NCBI RefSeq assembly: GCF_013373365.1
Contig: NZ_CP035925.1
Span: 1,302,001 to 1,366,000, forward strand
Direction of reading: 5' to 3'
Origin: Lentibacillus sp. CBA3610
GTDB taxonomy: Bacteria > Bacillota > Bacilli > Bacillales > Amphibacillaceae
DNA: 64,000 nucleotides
Below are positions 36,662-45,663 of this stretch, one piece after another. Under the pieces are notes generated by a model, which did no database searches, was not told the origin of the DNA, and worked only from the letters and a program-made list of their open reading frames with translations. How positions within the stretch are numbered: the first letter of the stretch is position 1; each line of letters opens with the position of its first letter. The position numbers and the translations under genes are program-made.

Positions 36662-39388
36662 TCATTGGATGCCATTCTTCAACAACTGTATATCTTTGTT
36701 GATGTCTTTTGGCTTTATGCTTCTCAACACCTTTCGCTCGACCTCAGGTGTCCAGTAGATTTTGAGCTTATTTCTCGCACGGGTAATAGCCGTGTAGAAA
36801 ATATTATGGTTTATAAGTTCGTCAATCTCATCTGTTATAACGATTTTAACAGAGTTGTACTCCAAGCCTTGTGCCTTGTGGATGGATACGGCATATGCAA
36901 CTTGGAATGGAACTACCGATTTTGATGAACCATCATCATCTTCATCTGTGCTTTTAAGTTTGTTGACACAAAAACGTATTACAGAGTTACCGTTTTCTAA
37001 ATTGTCCAAGAACTCAAAATCCTGACCAGCGGCATCTACGCCATTAATTGTAATACCCAGTTCGATATCAAACTGTATGCGTTCGGTGGGTTTTTCACTA
37101 TCAAGAATTTCTATCCCCACTATTCGCCCTTTCATATTATTGTAAATCAGGGGCGTAAAGCGGTCGGATTCATTAAATAAAATTGGATCGTTAACCTTAT
37201 ATTGCTGAACTCCCCACAACACTGAAATGCTCGGATTGCTCTCTTGTAAAAAACGATTAATATTATTTATTCCGTACAGCCCGTCATAATTAAGGCAAAG
37301 AATTATTTCATCTGCTTCAGCTGGATCAAAAATTGAAACGTCCAACTTGTTGGAATAGCCTTCCTTTGTAATAAGTTCTAGGACGGTATCATCCATCTTA
37401 CGTATTCTGTCCCATAGTGTAAGCAACCCCTGATTGTTGCTACGATAAGGCTTCGTCAATTCAAACACCGAGCTTTCGGGAACAAACGCACGAGCCACAC
37501 TAAACCAGTTACCAAATCGAATAGAGTCTATTTGATATGAGTCCCCTACCAAAACCAACAACTTATATGTAGCTTTGGTAAGAATATCCCGCATATCACC
37601 ATTGTTCACAGTACTGCACTCGTCTATTATTAGCAAGTCATAGTCAGTAATGATGCTTTGTCTTTTTATAAACTTGGTAACCGTTGAAAATGTGCAGTTG
37701 GAAGCTTTCACACGTCGTTTTAAATTATCCACAGCGGGGTTGGTCTGTGCTAAAAACAGCTTTTTCTTATCAGCGAAGAAATGTGCTATGTGGTTTATGA
37801 GCGTAGACTTTCCCGTGCCGGCCGATCCGTACATCAGAGCCACTCTTGAGTTTTCAAACATTTGAGTTAAAGCCTCTTTTTTCTCATTGCAGTCAACACC
37901 GTGGTTAGGTTCGCTCAACCATGCCTTTACTGAATTTGAATAGTTCTCAACTCCGCTTTTTGCTAGATCCTCAAGTTCGTCAATAATGAACCGGGTATCG
38001 TTTTTATAACCATTAATGAATATTTGACCAGATTCAATCACTAATTTACTGTTTTCAACATGGCCATGCCATAAAGTAGAGTTATAGATTTTTATAAGCG
38101 CTGGTATATCATCAAAACCCACAATATCCTTTATGGGCGTAAAAAGTTGTCCTTTGATTTCGGTATTGTTCCTAACCAGACGTGCAAGTATTTCATGCTG
38201 CCGTCCGTCGGCATTGATGCAAGCGAACAAATCAACCAGTCTGGGGTTATGTCCTAATGGCGAGGAATTAAAGGGCATCCTGTCGAACGGGAGACAACCG
38301 TTTTTCACAAAAAGCCAGGACAAATTATTGTTTGCAAGGCTTTGATGCTGATTCTTAATAATTTTGTTATTCATATTGTAAAGTAAATAACGTAGCAGAT
38401 TTTTACCCGCGCTATTTGCATTCATTATCGCACGACAACGCTCTAAATCATTGAAGAACACAACTGCCTTAGATCGTTGTGTCGCTTGCTGTTTAATCTT
38501 TTGAAATTCCGCATCGGGAAAATCCACGAGTTCCGTTAGATTAAATCCGGTTGATGTTAAAAATTTTGCAATCCCCTGTTGTTCAGCATATCCTGTCTTA
38601 ACGGCTGTTCCTCTAACCAGATTTGTGAAATTTTTAAACTCGCAATCTCGAATTGCTACTTCCCAACCTACGATAACGGTGATAGGCATAGTCTTGCCAA
38701 GAATTTCAATGCTGTCGTGGGTTAAGGAAAACTTGACAGCATAGTTGTCGGTTATTTCCAAACTTGTAAAGGCGATTACCCGGTTAAACTTGCTCGCATA
38801 ATCATTGGCAGGTGTAAAAGTTACCTCATAGTAAACCCGTTGCCCGACAAAGAATGGCTTTACCTTTTGAATATAATATTTCTCAGATCTTCCAACGTTC
38901 TGTATATTATAGCGTTTTATTTTAGCGGCAATCTTCTCATAGTATTCCTGCAAGTTTGAATCCATGTTCAGCGGAAACTTGTCAAGGTTTTCAAGAACAG
39001 CAAGGGTGAATCTGTCATGCATGAGATTTTTGATTCTTAAAAGGTATTCATAATATTTTAGCATTAATCTCTCTGAGTTTTCTTCGTCAAGCGTATAGTG
39101 TGATGCTACAATTTGCAAATAATCATGAAATCGCCTCAGCACTTTTAAATTTCCCCGTGTTTTAACAAAGGCAATTGATTTACGAATATTATCATAGGTG
39201 TTTTCTATGTCTTCACCGTTAGCGTAGAACTTCAGCATTATATGCTCAACAAAGTTACGCAGTTGAGACAGGATGTCCTGCGAAACTACCCCTCTTGGCG
39301 AAGTGGCAAGGCTGTCTATGTGACGACAAATAACCTTGTTTATATTAAGAATCTGTGAGTCTATTCGTAAAAGTGTTATATTAGACAT
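36662..39388 (-). CDS. RecD-like SF1 helicase with large uncharacterised N-terminal region
   Basis: 908 residues; ATG with GGAGGTG eight bases ahead. The C-terminal 400 residues form an SF1B/RecD-type helicase: Walker A GSAGTGKST (521-529), Walker B LLIIDECST (about 586-593), motif III LVLVGDSYQI, motif IV/V KPYRSNN and HKAQGLEYNSVKI, motif VI YTAITRARNKL. The first 500 residues show no domain I know; a beta-rich part (residues 180-260, KPFFVGQRVYYEVTFTP) may bind nucleic acid. Large RecD-like proteins with extra N-terminal domains occur in mobile and defence loci. Single-gene unit; role unknown. Confidence 0.85.
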   Translation of the reverse strand: MSNITLLRIDSQILNINKVICRHIDSLATSPRGVVSQDILSQLRNFVEHIMLKFYANGEDIENTYDNIRKSIAFVKTRGNLKVLRRFHDYLQIVASHYTLDEENSERLMLKYYEYLLRIKNLMHDRFTLAVLENLDKFPLNMDSNLQEYYEKIAAKIKRYNIQNVGRSEKYYIQKVKPFFVGQRVYYEVTFTPANDYASKFNRVIAFTSLEITDNYAVKFSLTHDSIEILGKTMPITVIVGWEVAIRDCEFKNFTNLVRGTAVKTGYAEQQGIAKFLTSTGFNLTELVDFPDAEFQKIKQQATQRSKAVVFFNDLERCRAIMNANSAGKNLLRYLLYNMNNKIIKNQHQSLANNNLSWLFVKNGCLPFDRMPFNSSPLGHNPRLVDLFACINADGRQHEILARLVRNNTEIKGQLFTPIKDIVGFDDIPALIKIYNSTLWHGHVENSKLVIESGQIFINGYKNDTRFIIDELEDLAKSGVENYSNSVKAWLSEPNHGVDCNEKKEALTQMFENSRVALMYGSAGTGKSTLINHIAHFFADKKKLFLAQTNPAVDNLKRRVKASNCTFSTVTKFIKRQSIITDYDLLIIDECSTVNNGDMRDILTKATYKLLVLVGDSYQIDSIRFGNWFSVARAFVPESSVFELTKPYRSNNQGLLTLWDRIRKMDDTVLELITKEGYSNKLDVSIFDPAEADEIILCLNYDGLYGINNINRFLQESNPSISVLWGVQQYKVNDPILFNESDRFTPLIYNNMKGRIVGIEILDSEKPTERIQFDIELGITINGVDAAGQDFEFLDNLENGNSVIRFCVNKLKSTDEDDDGSSKSVVPFQVAYAVSIHKAQGLEYNSVKIVITDEIDELINHNIFYTAITRARNKLKIYWTPEVERKVLRSIKPKDINKDIQLLKNGIQ

Positions 39389-40066
39389 TTTGCACCTCCA
39401 ATAAAGTCACTACCATTTCATCTTTAGTACATACAGAATTCAGAGATAATTTTACAGCTTAACTAACACTCTGTTTTTCCTTTTTATACATACTTCAACA
39501 AAATTTGTTAAAATCCTCCTAAATAGTTTAATTCATTATACGGAATAGGATTTAAATAATTAGCCGTTTCCGGAAAAATAATGGTTGTGTTTATATTTAT
39601 AGTATTTAACCTATAGTGGGCAAATATTTTTCTTTGAAAGCACTTCATATTGTGGCGTTAAATTAAAATCTTTCATGTACTCAATTCACAAGATTCTCTT
39701 AGCCAATTTATCATTCAGTTCTTTATGCCCCCCTAATGTAGGTTTGACTTTCCTTCTTTTGCTTTTAGCTTTTTTTAATTCTTCCATACAAGAGACTAAA
39801 GGGGTTATGAGATTTGCAAAACATTTGTTTGTAGCGATTTATTTATTAGCATTCATGGTCATAGGTAACTTTGAATTAGAAATATGTTTACCAAAATATT
39901 CCGAGAAGTCAAAAATTATAAAATGAAAAGATAACAGTCAAAAATCCTATACCGAGTATTGAATGGTGTTTTCTCAAACACCAAAACTTTCGTAGTAGCT
40001 ATTACAATGAAAATCACCTCTCACCAAGATCTGACAAATATGCTATAATTTAGCCGGGTGATAAAT
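39389..40066. other. Intergenic region, no gene supported
   Basis: About 680 AT-rich bases. A frame at 39675-39926 is hydrophobic but has no ribosome site or family. A -10-like TATAAT at 40044-40049 probably serves the next gene. Confidence 0.5.
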
Positions 40067-40426
40067 ATGTTACAGATAATTGGAACAACAACCTTATATT
40101 TTAAAACCGATAAATTTTCCATGAACCTGGTTCAATCTCGATTAAATGATACATTTGAAAAATTTGATGTGCTGGAGCATGACATCTATAACGATAATCA
40201 CAAACTGCAGATAAAATTTATTATGAATATGCACGAAAGCCCTAATTGCAGGGACTTTAACGACTACATAACCTATGTATTGCCGGAAATCAAGAGCCAC
40301 TTTCCATGGGACATCAAATTTCGTCCTTTAATCGTTCATAATATCACAAAATCATACCAACCTCTCCAGCCACTGAACAAGCATATGACTACATTTATCA
40401 ATAAAAAGCTTAACAAAGGTGATTGA
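40067..40426 (+). CDS. Hypothetical 119-residue protein
   Basis: Starts MLQIIGTTTLYFKTDKFSMN, mixed alpha/beta composition, with a possible nucleic-acid-binding basic tail (TTFINKKLNKGD). No motif recognised. ATG 40067 has a weak GGGTGAT site; a GTG at 40058 is the alternative start. It has a TATAAT box 18 bases before, so it is likely expressed. It is isolated, with large gaps on both sides. Confidence 0.5.
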   Translation: MLQIIGTTTLYFKTDKFSMNLVQSRLNDTFEKFDVLEHDIYNDNHKLQIKFIMNMHESPNCRDFNDYITYVLPEIKSHFPWDIKFRPLIVHNITKSYQPLQPLNKHMTTFINKKLNKGD

Positions 40427-40929
40427 TTTTATATCGTTGTCCACATCTTTGGTGATGGCTTACCTATCAATCGACGCCTAAAAGTTGCCAGGCGTGCTTT
40501 CAATCCCTTTTTCTACCCTTACACCCGGCAACCTATATTCTACTGATAGGGCTTTAAACCCTGTTCGCTTTTTCGTATTCTGCTGACGCCCAGTGAAAAG
40601 CCCATTTCCAGCTTTTAAAACCTCCCCACATGATTTTCCGTCGAGGTCCTGTATGACACTTTTATTGTGTGTTGTTGTTGATAGTTGAAAGATTAGTTCT
40701 TCATGAGTACCTAATGGTTGCAGGTAGCCGTCATCTTACATATTCCGAGATATTAACATTCAGCATTCTTCAAGATTCTCATATTACGTTTGTAAGCTAT
40801 TGACTATTCCTTCATATAGAAACATTGAGATCTTCAAGGTGAAATGTTGCCAGAATGGTTAACAAATGACAAATATTGGATTAATATAAAGATACACTAT
40901 CTTAAGGGCGTTGGGGGGTTAACTTTCAA
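40427..40929. other. Gap with overlapping minus-strand open stretches and small palindromes
   Basis: On the minus strand two overlapping stretches are open for 35-55 codons (one reads LDGKSCGEVLKAGNGLFTGR). Small hairpins GCCT-n-AGGC at about 40478-40493 and AGGGTTTAAAGCCCT lie inside. No start or family; perhaps the decayed end of a transposable element. Confidence 0.35.
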
Positions 40930-41868
40930 TTGACGAAACAGGTTAAAATCGGCACTAGAAAAATTTTACCGGTTCTCATTATTATGCTCTTTAGTTTTGG
41001 TATAGCGGGGTGTGCCGATGACAGCTCTCAGTCAGCGAATGGTACGCAGCAGGGAGAACAAACACACCAAAGCGAGGAAGAAACGACAGAGAAAATTGAG
41101 GAAACAAAACAAGATGAAGAAAAGACCAACCAGGATGATACAAACACGGCCGAAGCCGATCATTCTGAGTCTGACACCTCCACGTCACAGCAAAATAATG
41201 CGCCATCGGACGCTGAAAAAGCAACCATTTCCCGGGTTGTCGACGGAGATACAATCGAAGTGAACTACAATGGTTCAACTGAAGACGTGCGTTTGCTGTT
41301 GGTGGACACACCGGAGACCGTACATCCTTCCAAGCCCGTCCAGCCATTTGGACCTGAGGCTTCTGAATTTGCAAAAGAGACATTAACACCCGGCGAAAGC
41401 GTCAAAATTGAATTTGACGGTCCTAAACGGGATCATTATGATCGCTTGTTAGGCTACATTTGGGACGATGGTCAGAATTTCAACAAACAGTTGTTGAGAA
41501 AGGGATTAGCCCGATATGCATATGTTTATGACCCGCCGTATACCCATCAAGAAGCTTTTCAACAAGCAGAGGCGAATGCACGCAATAACAATATCGGCAT
41601 ATGGAGTATCGAAGGCTATGTCACATCAGATGGATTTGCCTCTCAATCGAGTGAACATGAGGACAGTGGCTCATCAGATTCTTCCAATTCCGCTGATTCC
41701 TCACTCGTATCAGGCTATGACCCAAATGGACCCGATCGGGATTGCAGTGACTTTGAAACACAGCAGTCTGCACAGGCATTTTTTGAAGCTGCCGGCGGAC
41801 CTGAAGCGGATCCGCATCGGCTGGATGGAAATGATAATGACGGGCAGGTATGTGAATCATTGCCATAA
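40930..41868 (+). CDS. Secreted thermonuclease (SNase) with Excalibur domain
   Basis: Extracellular Ca2+-dependent nuclease anchored as lipoprotein (SFGIAGCAD lipobox). Starts at TTG 40930, 11 bases after GGGGGG. An acidic, low-complexity linker (residues 30-95) precedes the SNase fold: SRVVDGDTIEVNYNG, LLLVDTPETVHP, FGPEASEFAKETL, HYDRLLGYIW with catalytic Arg/Glu/Arg positions, and AEANARNNNIGIW. The C-terminal Excalibur motif DRDCSDFETQQSAQAFFEAAG plus DxDxDGxxCE (LDGNDNDGQVCE) binds calcium. Similar to B. subtilis YncB/YokF. 312 residues. Confidence 0.9.
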   Translation: MTKQVKIGTRKILPVLIIMLFSFGIAGCADDSSQSANGTQQGEQTHQSEEETTEKIEETKQDEEKTNQDDTNTAEADHSESDTSTSQQNNAPSDAEKATISRVVDGDTIEVNYNGSTEDVRLLLVDTPETVHPSKPVQPFGPEASEFAKETLTPGESVKIEFDGPKRDHYDRLLGYIWDDGQNFNKQLLRKGLARYAYVYDPPYTHQEAFQQAEANARNNNIGIWSIEGYVTSDGFASQSSEHEDSGSSDSSNSADSSLVSGYDPNGPDRDCSDFETQQSAQAFFEAAGGPEADPHRLDGNDNDGQVCESLP

Positions 41869-41949
41869 AACACACTAGTCTAAGATTAAGTGATTAAATT
41901 AAAGATTCAATGTTTAACAAATCGCAAAATTAAGGTATACTATAATTAG

Positions 41950-42099
41950 AAAGACATACAATAAAAAAGACCGAGTGGTGCTGGTAACACCAAACGGTCC
42001 AATGTGTGCAATAGCCCTTCAAGGGGGCAGCTCACATTGATCGGTGAAAAGTAACACACCTTAAATGCTTGCTAGGCTGACAGGGTGGTTACTTTTTTT
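41950..42099 (+). ncRNA. Antisense antitoxin RNA of a type I toxin-antitoxin pair
   Basis: A TATACTATAAT promoter box at 41936-41946 is followed by a compact transcript with a GACCG...CGGTC hairpin that encloses GGTG/CACC (about 41969-41999) and ends in a terminator: GTAAC...GTTAC stem followed by TTTTTTT at 42092-42098. The end overlaps the 3' part of the toxin gene on the other strand, as in TxpA/RatA and BsrG-type pairs. Confidence 0.6.
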
Positions 42100-42172
42100 C
42101 GTGAAACGACAATACAGCAACGATTAATGAACTAAATGAAATAGCTACGATTATTGTTTCGAATACTGTCAT
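42089..42172 (-). CDS. Holin-like type I toxin peptide
   Basis: 27 residues: MTVFETIIVAISFSSLIVAV then LSFHEKK. It begins with the MTVFE(T) motif, has one membrane helix and a charged end, the exact style of the Bacillus putative holin-like toxins (TxpA/BsrG relatives). A strong AGGGGGTGAGAGA site precedes the ATG. An antisense RNA overlaps the 3' end. In such pairs the peptide damages the membrane when the RNA is lost, stabilising the carrying element. Confidence 0.8.
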   Translation of the reverse strand: MTVFETIIVAISFSSLIVAVLSFHEKK

Positions 42173-42292
42173 TCTCTCACCCCCTTTCTATCCAAGAAGG
42201 GAGTGAGCTACCACCCATGAAAGCCTTATCACACTATCATGATTATATCAAAAATTATTTATTTTGTGGGCTTTCTGATTGAATTGAGTATA

Positions 42293-42329
42293 AAAATAGA
42301 CCCCGGTACCATCCCGGCGTCTATTTTTC
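42293..42329 (-). terminator. Terminator after the VWA gene
   Basis: Stem AAAATAGAC...GTCTATTTT with inner CCGG pairing, followed on the minus strand by TTTTTATAC; four bases past the stop. Confidence 0.85.
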
Positions 42330-42333
42330 TCTG

Positions 42334-43776
42334 CTAAATTTCAAACGCTTTAAAACTTCTTTTGTCATTAAAATCGCTTATCTCCACAACTTTATCGGAA
42401 AATGTCTCCACATGCCTGTTTGTTCCAATCAAAAGCGACAGAACATGAAAACCGTGTTTCTGTTTCTGTTCTTGGAAAAAATCCAGAAAGTTATCTGAAA
42501 CACGTGCTTCGCCATCCGTTACAAACACTATATCAGCTCTCTTAAACCTGGTTTGTTGAATCACTTCTACTCCTTTCCGCAATGCTGATTCAAAATTTGT
42601 TCCGCCGCCTATAAAGTACTGGCAAAGTTCTACCATATCCTCGCTCTTTAGTTTTCCTTCTTTATAGAGATACTTATAAGCACTGCCTGAAAATGGGATG
42701 AATGCAAAATCGCGCTTCTCTCTTTTTGCAATACTCATCAGAGCTAACGTAAATCCTTTGGCTTGTGTATCCAACGATGCCATGCTGCCTGATTGATCCA
42801 AGCATAGAACAATCGGCCCCTGCCCTAATGCATCTTTTCCGGCAGTGTCGTGCTGTCGAATGCGTTGCTGTGCAAACCGCCGTAAAAATTCTGTTCTGGT
42901 TGTTTCGTTCTTATATAAAGCAAGTTCAGCAGGCAATAAACGGGCCGGGTCATTACCGCGTGTCACACCTCGCCGGCTGGTTGCCTGATGATGTTTCGAT
43001 TTCTGCTTCTTCCGGGCAATCAGCTTGAAGCGTCCTGCCCATTCAGCTATCTGTTGCAGGCGCGCATCATCTGTTAACTGCTCGGCCAATGCCAATTGGT
43101 CACGAAGCGGTACTTTTTTTAACTCAGCTTCCCCGCTTCCAGCTTTGGTACCGCCCATAAGGGTCTTCAGATTCTGTTTGGACGCCTGTGTCGCTTCTAG
43201 AGCCTGCTCCATTGCCTCGTCAAACCCGTTATTACGCGGATTAAGCGCCTGTTCGATCACTTCCTGTAACTCCTCTGTTCGATGCTGTAATTCTTCCTGA
43301 AGGTTTTGATTTTCGTTTCCAGCCCCGTATTCCTGACGCTGCCGTTCAAATTGACGCTGCATGGCATTCAATTCCTGCATTTGCTCGTCCAACGAATCAT
43401 CATGCTCTCTTTGCTGCTTAAGCCATTCATGCGTTTTCTTCCCGAATTGAACCGTGCCAATTGCTGAGGCTAAGTCATCCAAGCGTGTAGTCTCCCGGTA
43501 GCGTTCAAAATTTTCATCATCCATGATGCGCTTCATGAATGCATGATTTGTTTGAAAAGCCTTTGGGACGTCCTCACGTTCTTTCAATTCAGGTTTCATT
43601 TTATACAAGGACCCCCAGATATCATTCAGCAACGATCCGTACGTTGGAAATGGGGCTTCAAATTCATTTAAATTCTGTAAACCCTGTGATAGATCATATA
43701 ACTTCTGAAACCGTCGTTTATCGAACTTGTCATTATTGATTACCGACGCTTGCTTACGCCATGTTTGTTCATTCAT
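42334..43776 (-). CDS. VWA-domain protein (ViaA/CoxE-like), partner of the MoxR ATPase
   Basis: 480 residues. A long helical N-terminal half (residues 120-210 coiled: ELNAMQRQFERQRQEYG, ELQHRTEELQEVIEQALN) and a C-terminal von Willebrand A domain with a complete MIDAS: DQSGS (Asp327), GGGTNF (Thr393) and TDGEA (Asp421). ViaA-type proteins act with MoxR/RavA-type AAA ATPases as metal-dependent chaperone pairs. The ATPase lies directly upstream on the same strand, 78 bases away, with a terminator in between, so this gene may be expressed at a reduced level. Confidence 0.88.
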   Translation of the reverse strand: MNEQTWRKQASVINNDKFDKRRFQKLYDLSQGLQNLNEFEAPFPTYGSLLNDIWGSLYKMKPELKEREDVPKAFQTNHAFMKRIMDDENFERYRETTRLDDLASAIGTVQFGKKTHEWLKQQREHDDSLDEQMQELNAMQRQFERQRQEYGAGNENQNLQEELQHRTEELQEVIEQALNPRNNGFDEAMEQALEATQASKQNLKTLMGGTKAGSGEAELKKVPLRDQLALAEQLTDDARLQQIAEWAGRFKLIARKKQKSKHHQATSRRGVTRGNDPARLLPAELALYKNETTRTEFLRRFAQQRIRQHDTAGKDALGQGPIVLCLDQSGSMASLDTQAKGFTLALMSIAKREKRDFAFIPFSGSAYKYLYKEGKLKSEDMVELCQYFIGGGTNFESALRKGVEVIQQTRFKRADIVFVTDGEARVSDNFLDFFQEQKQKHGFHVLSLLIGTNRHVETFSDKVVEISDFNDKRSFKAFEI

Positions 43777-43795
43777 GTTATCATCTCCTTTTTAA

Positions 43796-43841
43796 AAAAA
43801 GGTGAAATGCCAAAGCCTGCGCTTCAACACGTCACCTTTTC
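43796..43841 (-). terminator. Terminator between MoxR and VWA genes
   Basis: Stem AAAAGGTGA / TTCACCTTTT followed on the minus strand by TTTTTTT. It sits 14 bases after the ATPase stop and could attenuate VWA expression. Confidence 0.75.
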
Positions 43842-43854
43842 GAATGATGTCATT

Positions 43855-44979
43855 TTATGACTCAATCGGTTCCAGTACCGAATTGGTCAGCTCTTCCAAG
43901 TCCTGTTTTAACGTCTCATGAACTGTATTCAATTCATTTTCCCGCTCAGGGTACTTTGTTTTTAAATCGGTTAACTCCTGAGCGAGTGATTTAATTTTTT
44001 GTGTCGCTTCCAAAACATTGTCGGTTGAATGCCCTTTAGCAACACCGTCCATAATATCCTGTGCATCTTCCAGGATGATCTCCAGTGTATGACTGACCGG
44101 GTCCTGTGCATGATGCCGGATAATATCGGTGACCTGCTGCCGCTGATCGACATTCTCCCAGAGCACATGCGCCAGAAATAAAATGTCTCTCTTGTCAACG
44201 ATATGCCGTTGTTCAATCAACGCTTTGGCCTGCAGGACGGCATAAGACTTCTGCAGCCTTCTGTCTGACGGCTGGATGCCCTCATCCCGAAGGTCTTCCC
44301 AGATATCTGCCAGTGTTTCATAGATATCAGCCGGAATTTCCACCATTTCACGAATGAACTGCAGATTTTCCAGTTCATCCAGAGAGATGCGGGGCATTAC
44401 CTGTTCCTCGTCCGTTCCTTTCATCATGGCTATCAGGTTCTGACGGTCCTTAATAGCATCCACTTCAAACCGTAATAAAAATCGGTCGAATAACGCTTCA
44501 AGTCCTTCGTCCTCCTCAGGATATTCATTGCTTGCCCCGACAAGGGTCATCAGCGGCATTGCCATTTCCTCGGTCCCATTTTCAAAAATCCGTTCATTAA
44601 TCGATTTGAGCAATGCGTTTAAAATCTCTGAACTTCCTTTAAAAATTTCATCGAGAAACACCAAATGCGCTTCGGCCATTTTGGCTGTGGTATTATGCCT
44701 GTAAATGCCCTGTTCCATATCTTTCAACATGATACCGCCGAACACTTCATCCGGTGTGGTATATTTCGTCAGCAACCACTGGAAGTAGTTCGAGCCGTCG
44801 ATGATACCGGCCAGTTCATTTGACAAGGCACTTTTGGCCGTTCCCGGCGGGCCAACCATGAGCATATGCTCCTGCGCCAATAAAGCCACAAGCATTCCTT
44901 CGACCTGTGTTTCCCGTTCTAAATATTTCGCGTTTAATGCATTTTGAATTGCCTTTAATTTTTCGAGATTGTTTCCCAT
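43855..44979 (-). CDS. MoxR/RavA-family AAA+ ATPase
   Basis: 374 residues. ATG 44979 with AAAGGATG upstream; a TTG two codons earlier is less likely. Walker A GPPGTAKSAL, Walker B HLVFLDEIFKGSSEILNALL, sensor 1 LVGASNEYPE, arginine-finger region EALFDRFLLRFEV, sensor 2 PSDRRLQK, all typical of MoxR/RavA. The C-terminus is coiled (LAQELTDLKTKYPE). It pairs with the downstream VWA protein as RavA does with ViaA. Such pairs remodel protein complexes; in this accessory setting with RadC the target is unknown. Confidence 0.9.
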   Translation of the reverse strand: MGNNLEKLKAIQNALNAKYLERETQVEGMLVALLAQEHMLMVGPPGTAKSALSNELAGIIDGSNYFQWLLTKYTTPDEVFGGIMLKDMEQGIYRHNTTAKMAEAHLVFLDEIFKGSSEILNALLKSINERIFENGTEEMAMPLMTLVGASNEYPEEDEGLEALFDRFLLRFEVDAIKDRQNLIAMMKGTDEEQVMPRISLDELENLQFIREMVEIPADIYETLADIWEDLRDEGIQPSDRRLQKSYAVLQAKALIEQRHIVDKRDILFLAHVLWENVDQRQQVTDIIRHHAQDPVSHTLEIILEDAQDIMDGVAKGHSTDNVLEATQKIKSLAQELTDLKTKYPERENELNTVHETLKQDLEELTNSVLEPIES

Positions 44980-45010
44980 GTTCAATCATCCTTTCTCGCT
45001 TGAAAAAAAT

Positions 45011-45058
45011 AAATCGCACGTTCTCTTATCGTAGAACCCATAAGAAAACGTGCGTTTA
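45011..45058 (-). terminator. Terminator after the 95-residue protein gene
   Basis: Stem CGCACGTT-n-TCTTAT / ATAAGA-n-AACGTGCG with a 10-base loop; on the minus strand it is followed by ATTTATTTTTTT. Confidence 0.85.
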
Positions 45059-45076
45059 TCCCGTCATTAACCTTTT

Positions 45077-45364
45077 TTAATATTCACTCGGCAGCATCGC
45101 CACACATGTGACGTCGGAATCAATGGACTCAAAGATAAACCAAATCGTCTCCGGTATTGGCACAAAAAGCTTATCCAGAATGTGGTCATTCCCGTCTGTC
45201 ACAAGGGTTGTCTGCATTTGTTTATGAAAAGCAATGAATTCGCTTTTAGCTGCATATCGGACCGCTGTTTCGATCAAGACGTGCATATCGTCCCGGTGAA
45301 TCCGGTTTTCCTGTATATAGGCTTCCACACCGGGCGTCACGGCCATTAAAAAGCTTTTGACCAT
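45077..45364 (-). CDS. Hypothetical 95-residue protein of the MoxR/RadC module
   Basis: Reads MVKSFLMAVTPGVEAYIQEN with a mixed alpha/beta pattern and a hydrophobic C-terminus (PETIWFIFESIDSDVTCVAM). No motif recognised. AAGGAGG precedes the ATG. It follows a small zinc-ribbon-like protein at 20 bases and is itself followed by a strong terminator, so these two form a two-gene unit. Confidence 0.7.
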   Translation of the reverse strand: MVKSFLMAVTPGVEAYIQENRIHRDDMHVLIETAVRYAAKSEFIAFHKQMQTTLVTDGNDHILDKLFVPIPETIWFIFESIDSDVTCVAMLPSEY

Positions 45365-45384
45365 AGGTTTTTCCTCCTTCGTTT

Positions 45385-45567
45385 TTAGCCAGCATCAACG
45401 TGCACGCGTTTGTATTGCTGCATAATGGCCTCGAAATGATCATCCGCCCAATCTTCGAAACAGCCGTCGTCGCAGAAAAAGACTTCTGATTGCTCATCGA
45501 AAAGGGCGTCATCACGACTCAAAAACCCTTGGCAACTCTCACACTTGACCTTTTCATGCATGAACAT
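45385..45567 (-). CDS. Small zinc-ribbon-like protein
   Basis: 60 residues from ATG 45567 (MFMHEKVKCESCQGFL), chosen because AAAGGAG lies eight bases upstream. Two cysteine pairs, CESC and FCDDGC, spaced about 22 residues apart, suggest one zinc site. The tail (HFEAIMQQYKRVHVDAG) is helical. Located between radC and the 95-residue protein in a series of same-strand accessory genes. Function unknown. Confidence 0.7.
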   Translation of the reverse strand: MFMHEKVKCESCQGFLSRDDALFDEQSEVFFCDDGCFEDWADDHFEAIMQQYKRVHVDAG

Positions 45568-45596
45568 GATCGTCACTCCTTTATTAGCGTTAAAAT

Positions 45597-45643
45597 CAAA
45601 AAAAGACATGCCGGATGGCTAAACACCTTCCAGCATGTCTTTT
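45597..45643 (-). terminator. Terminator after radC
   Basis: Eleven-base stem AAAAGACATGC / GCATGTCTTTT followed by TTTTTTG on the minus strand; 21 bases past the radC stop. Confidence 0.85.
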
Positions 45644-45663
45644 AAGTACCGTTCCAAATTTAT

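Noticed and set aside
39675..39926. 83-codon plus frame in the gap before 40067
   Set aside because: Leucine/serine-rich chance frame with no start signal.
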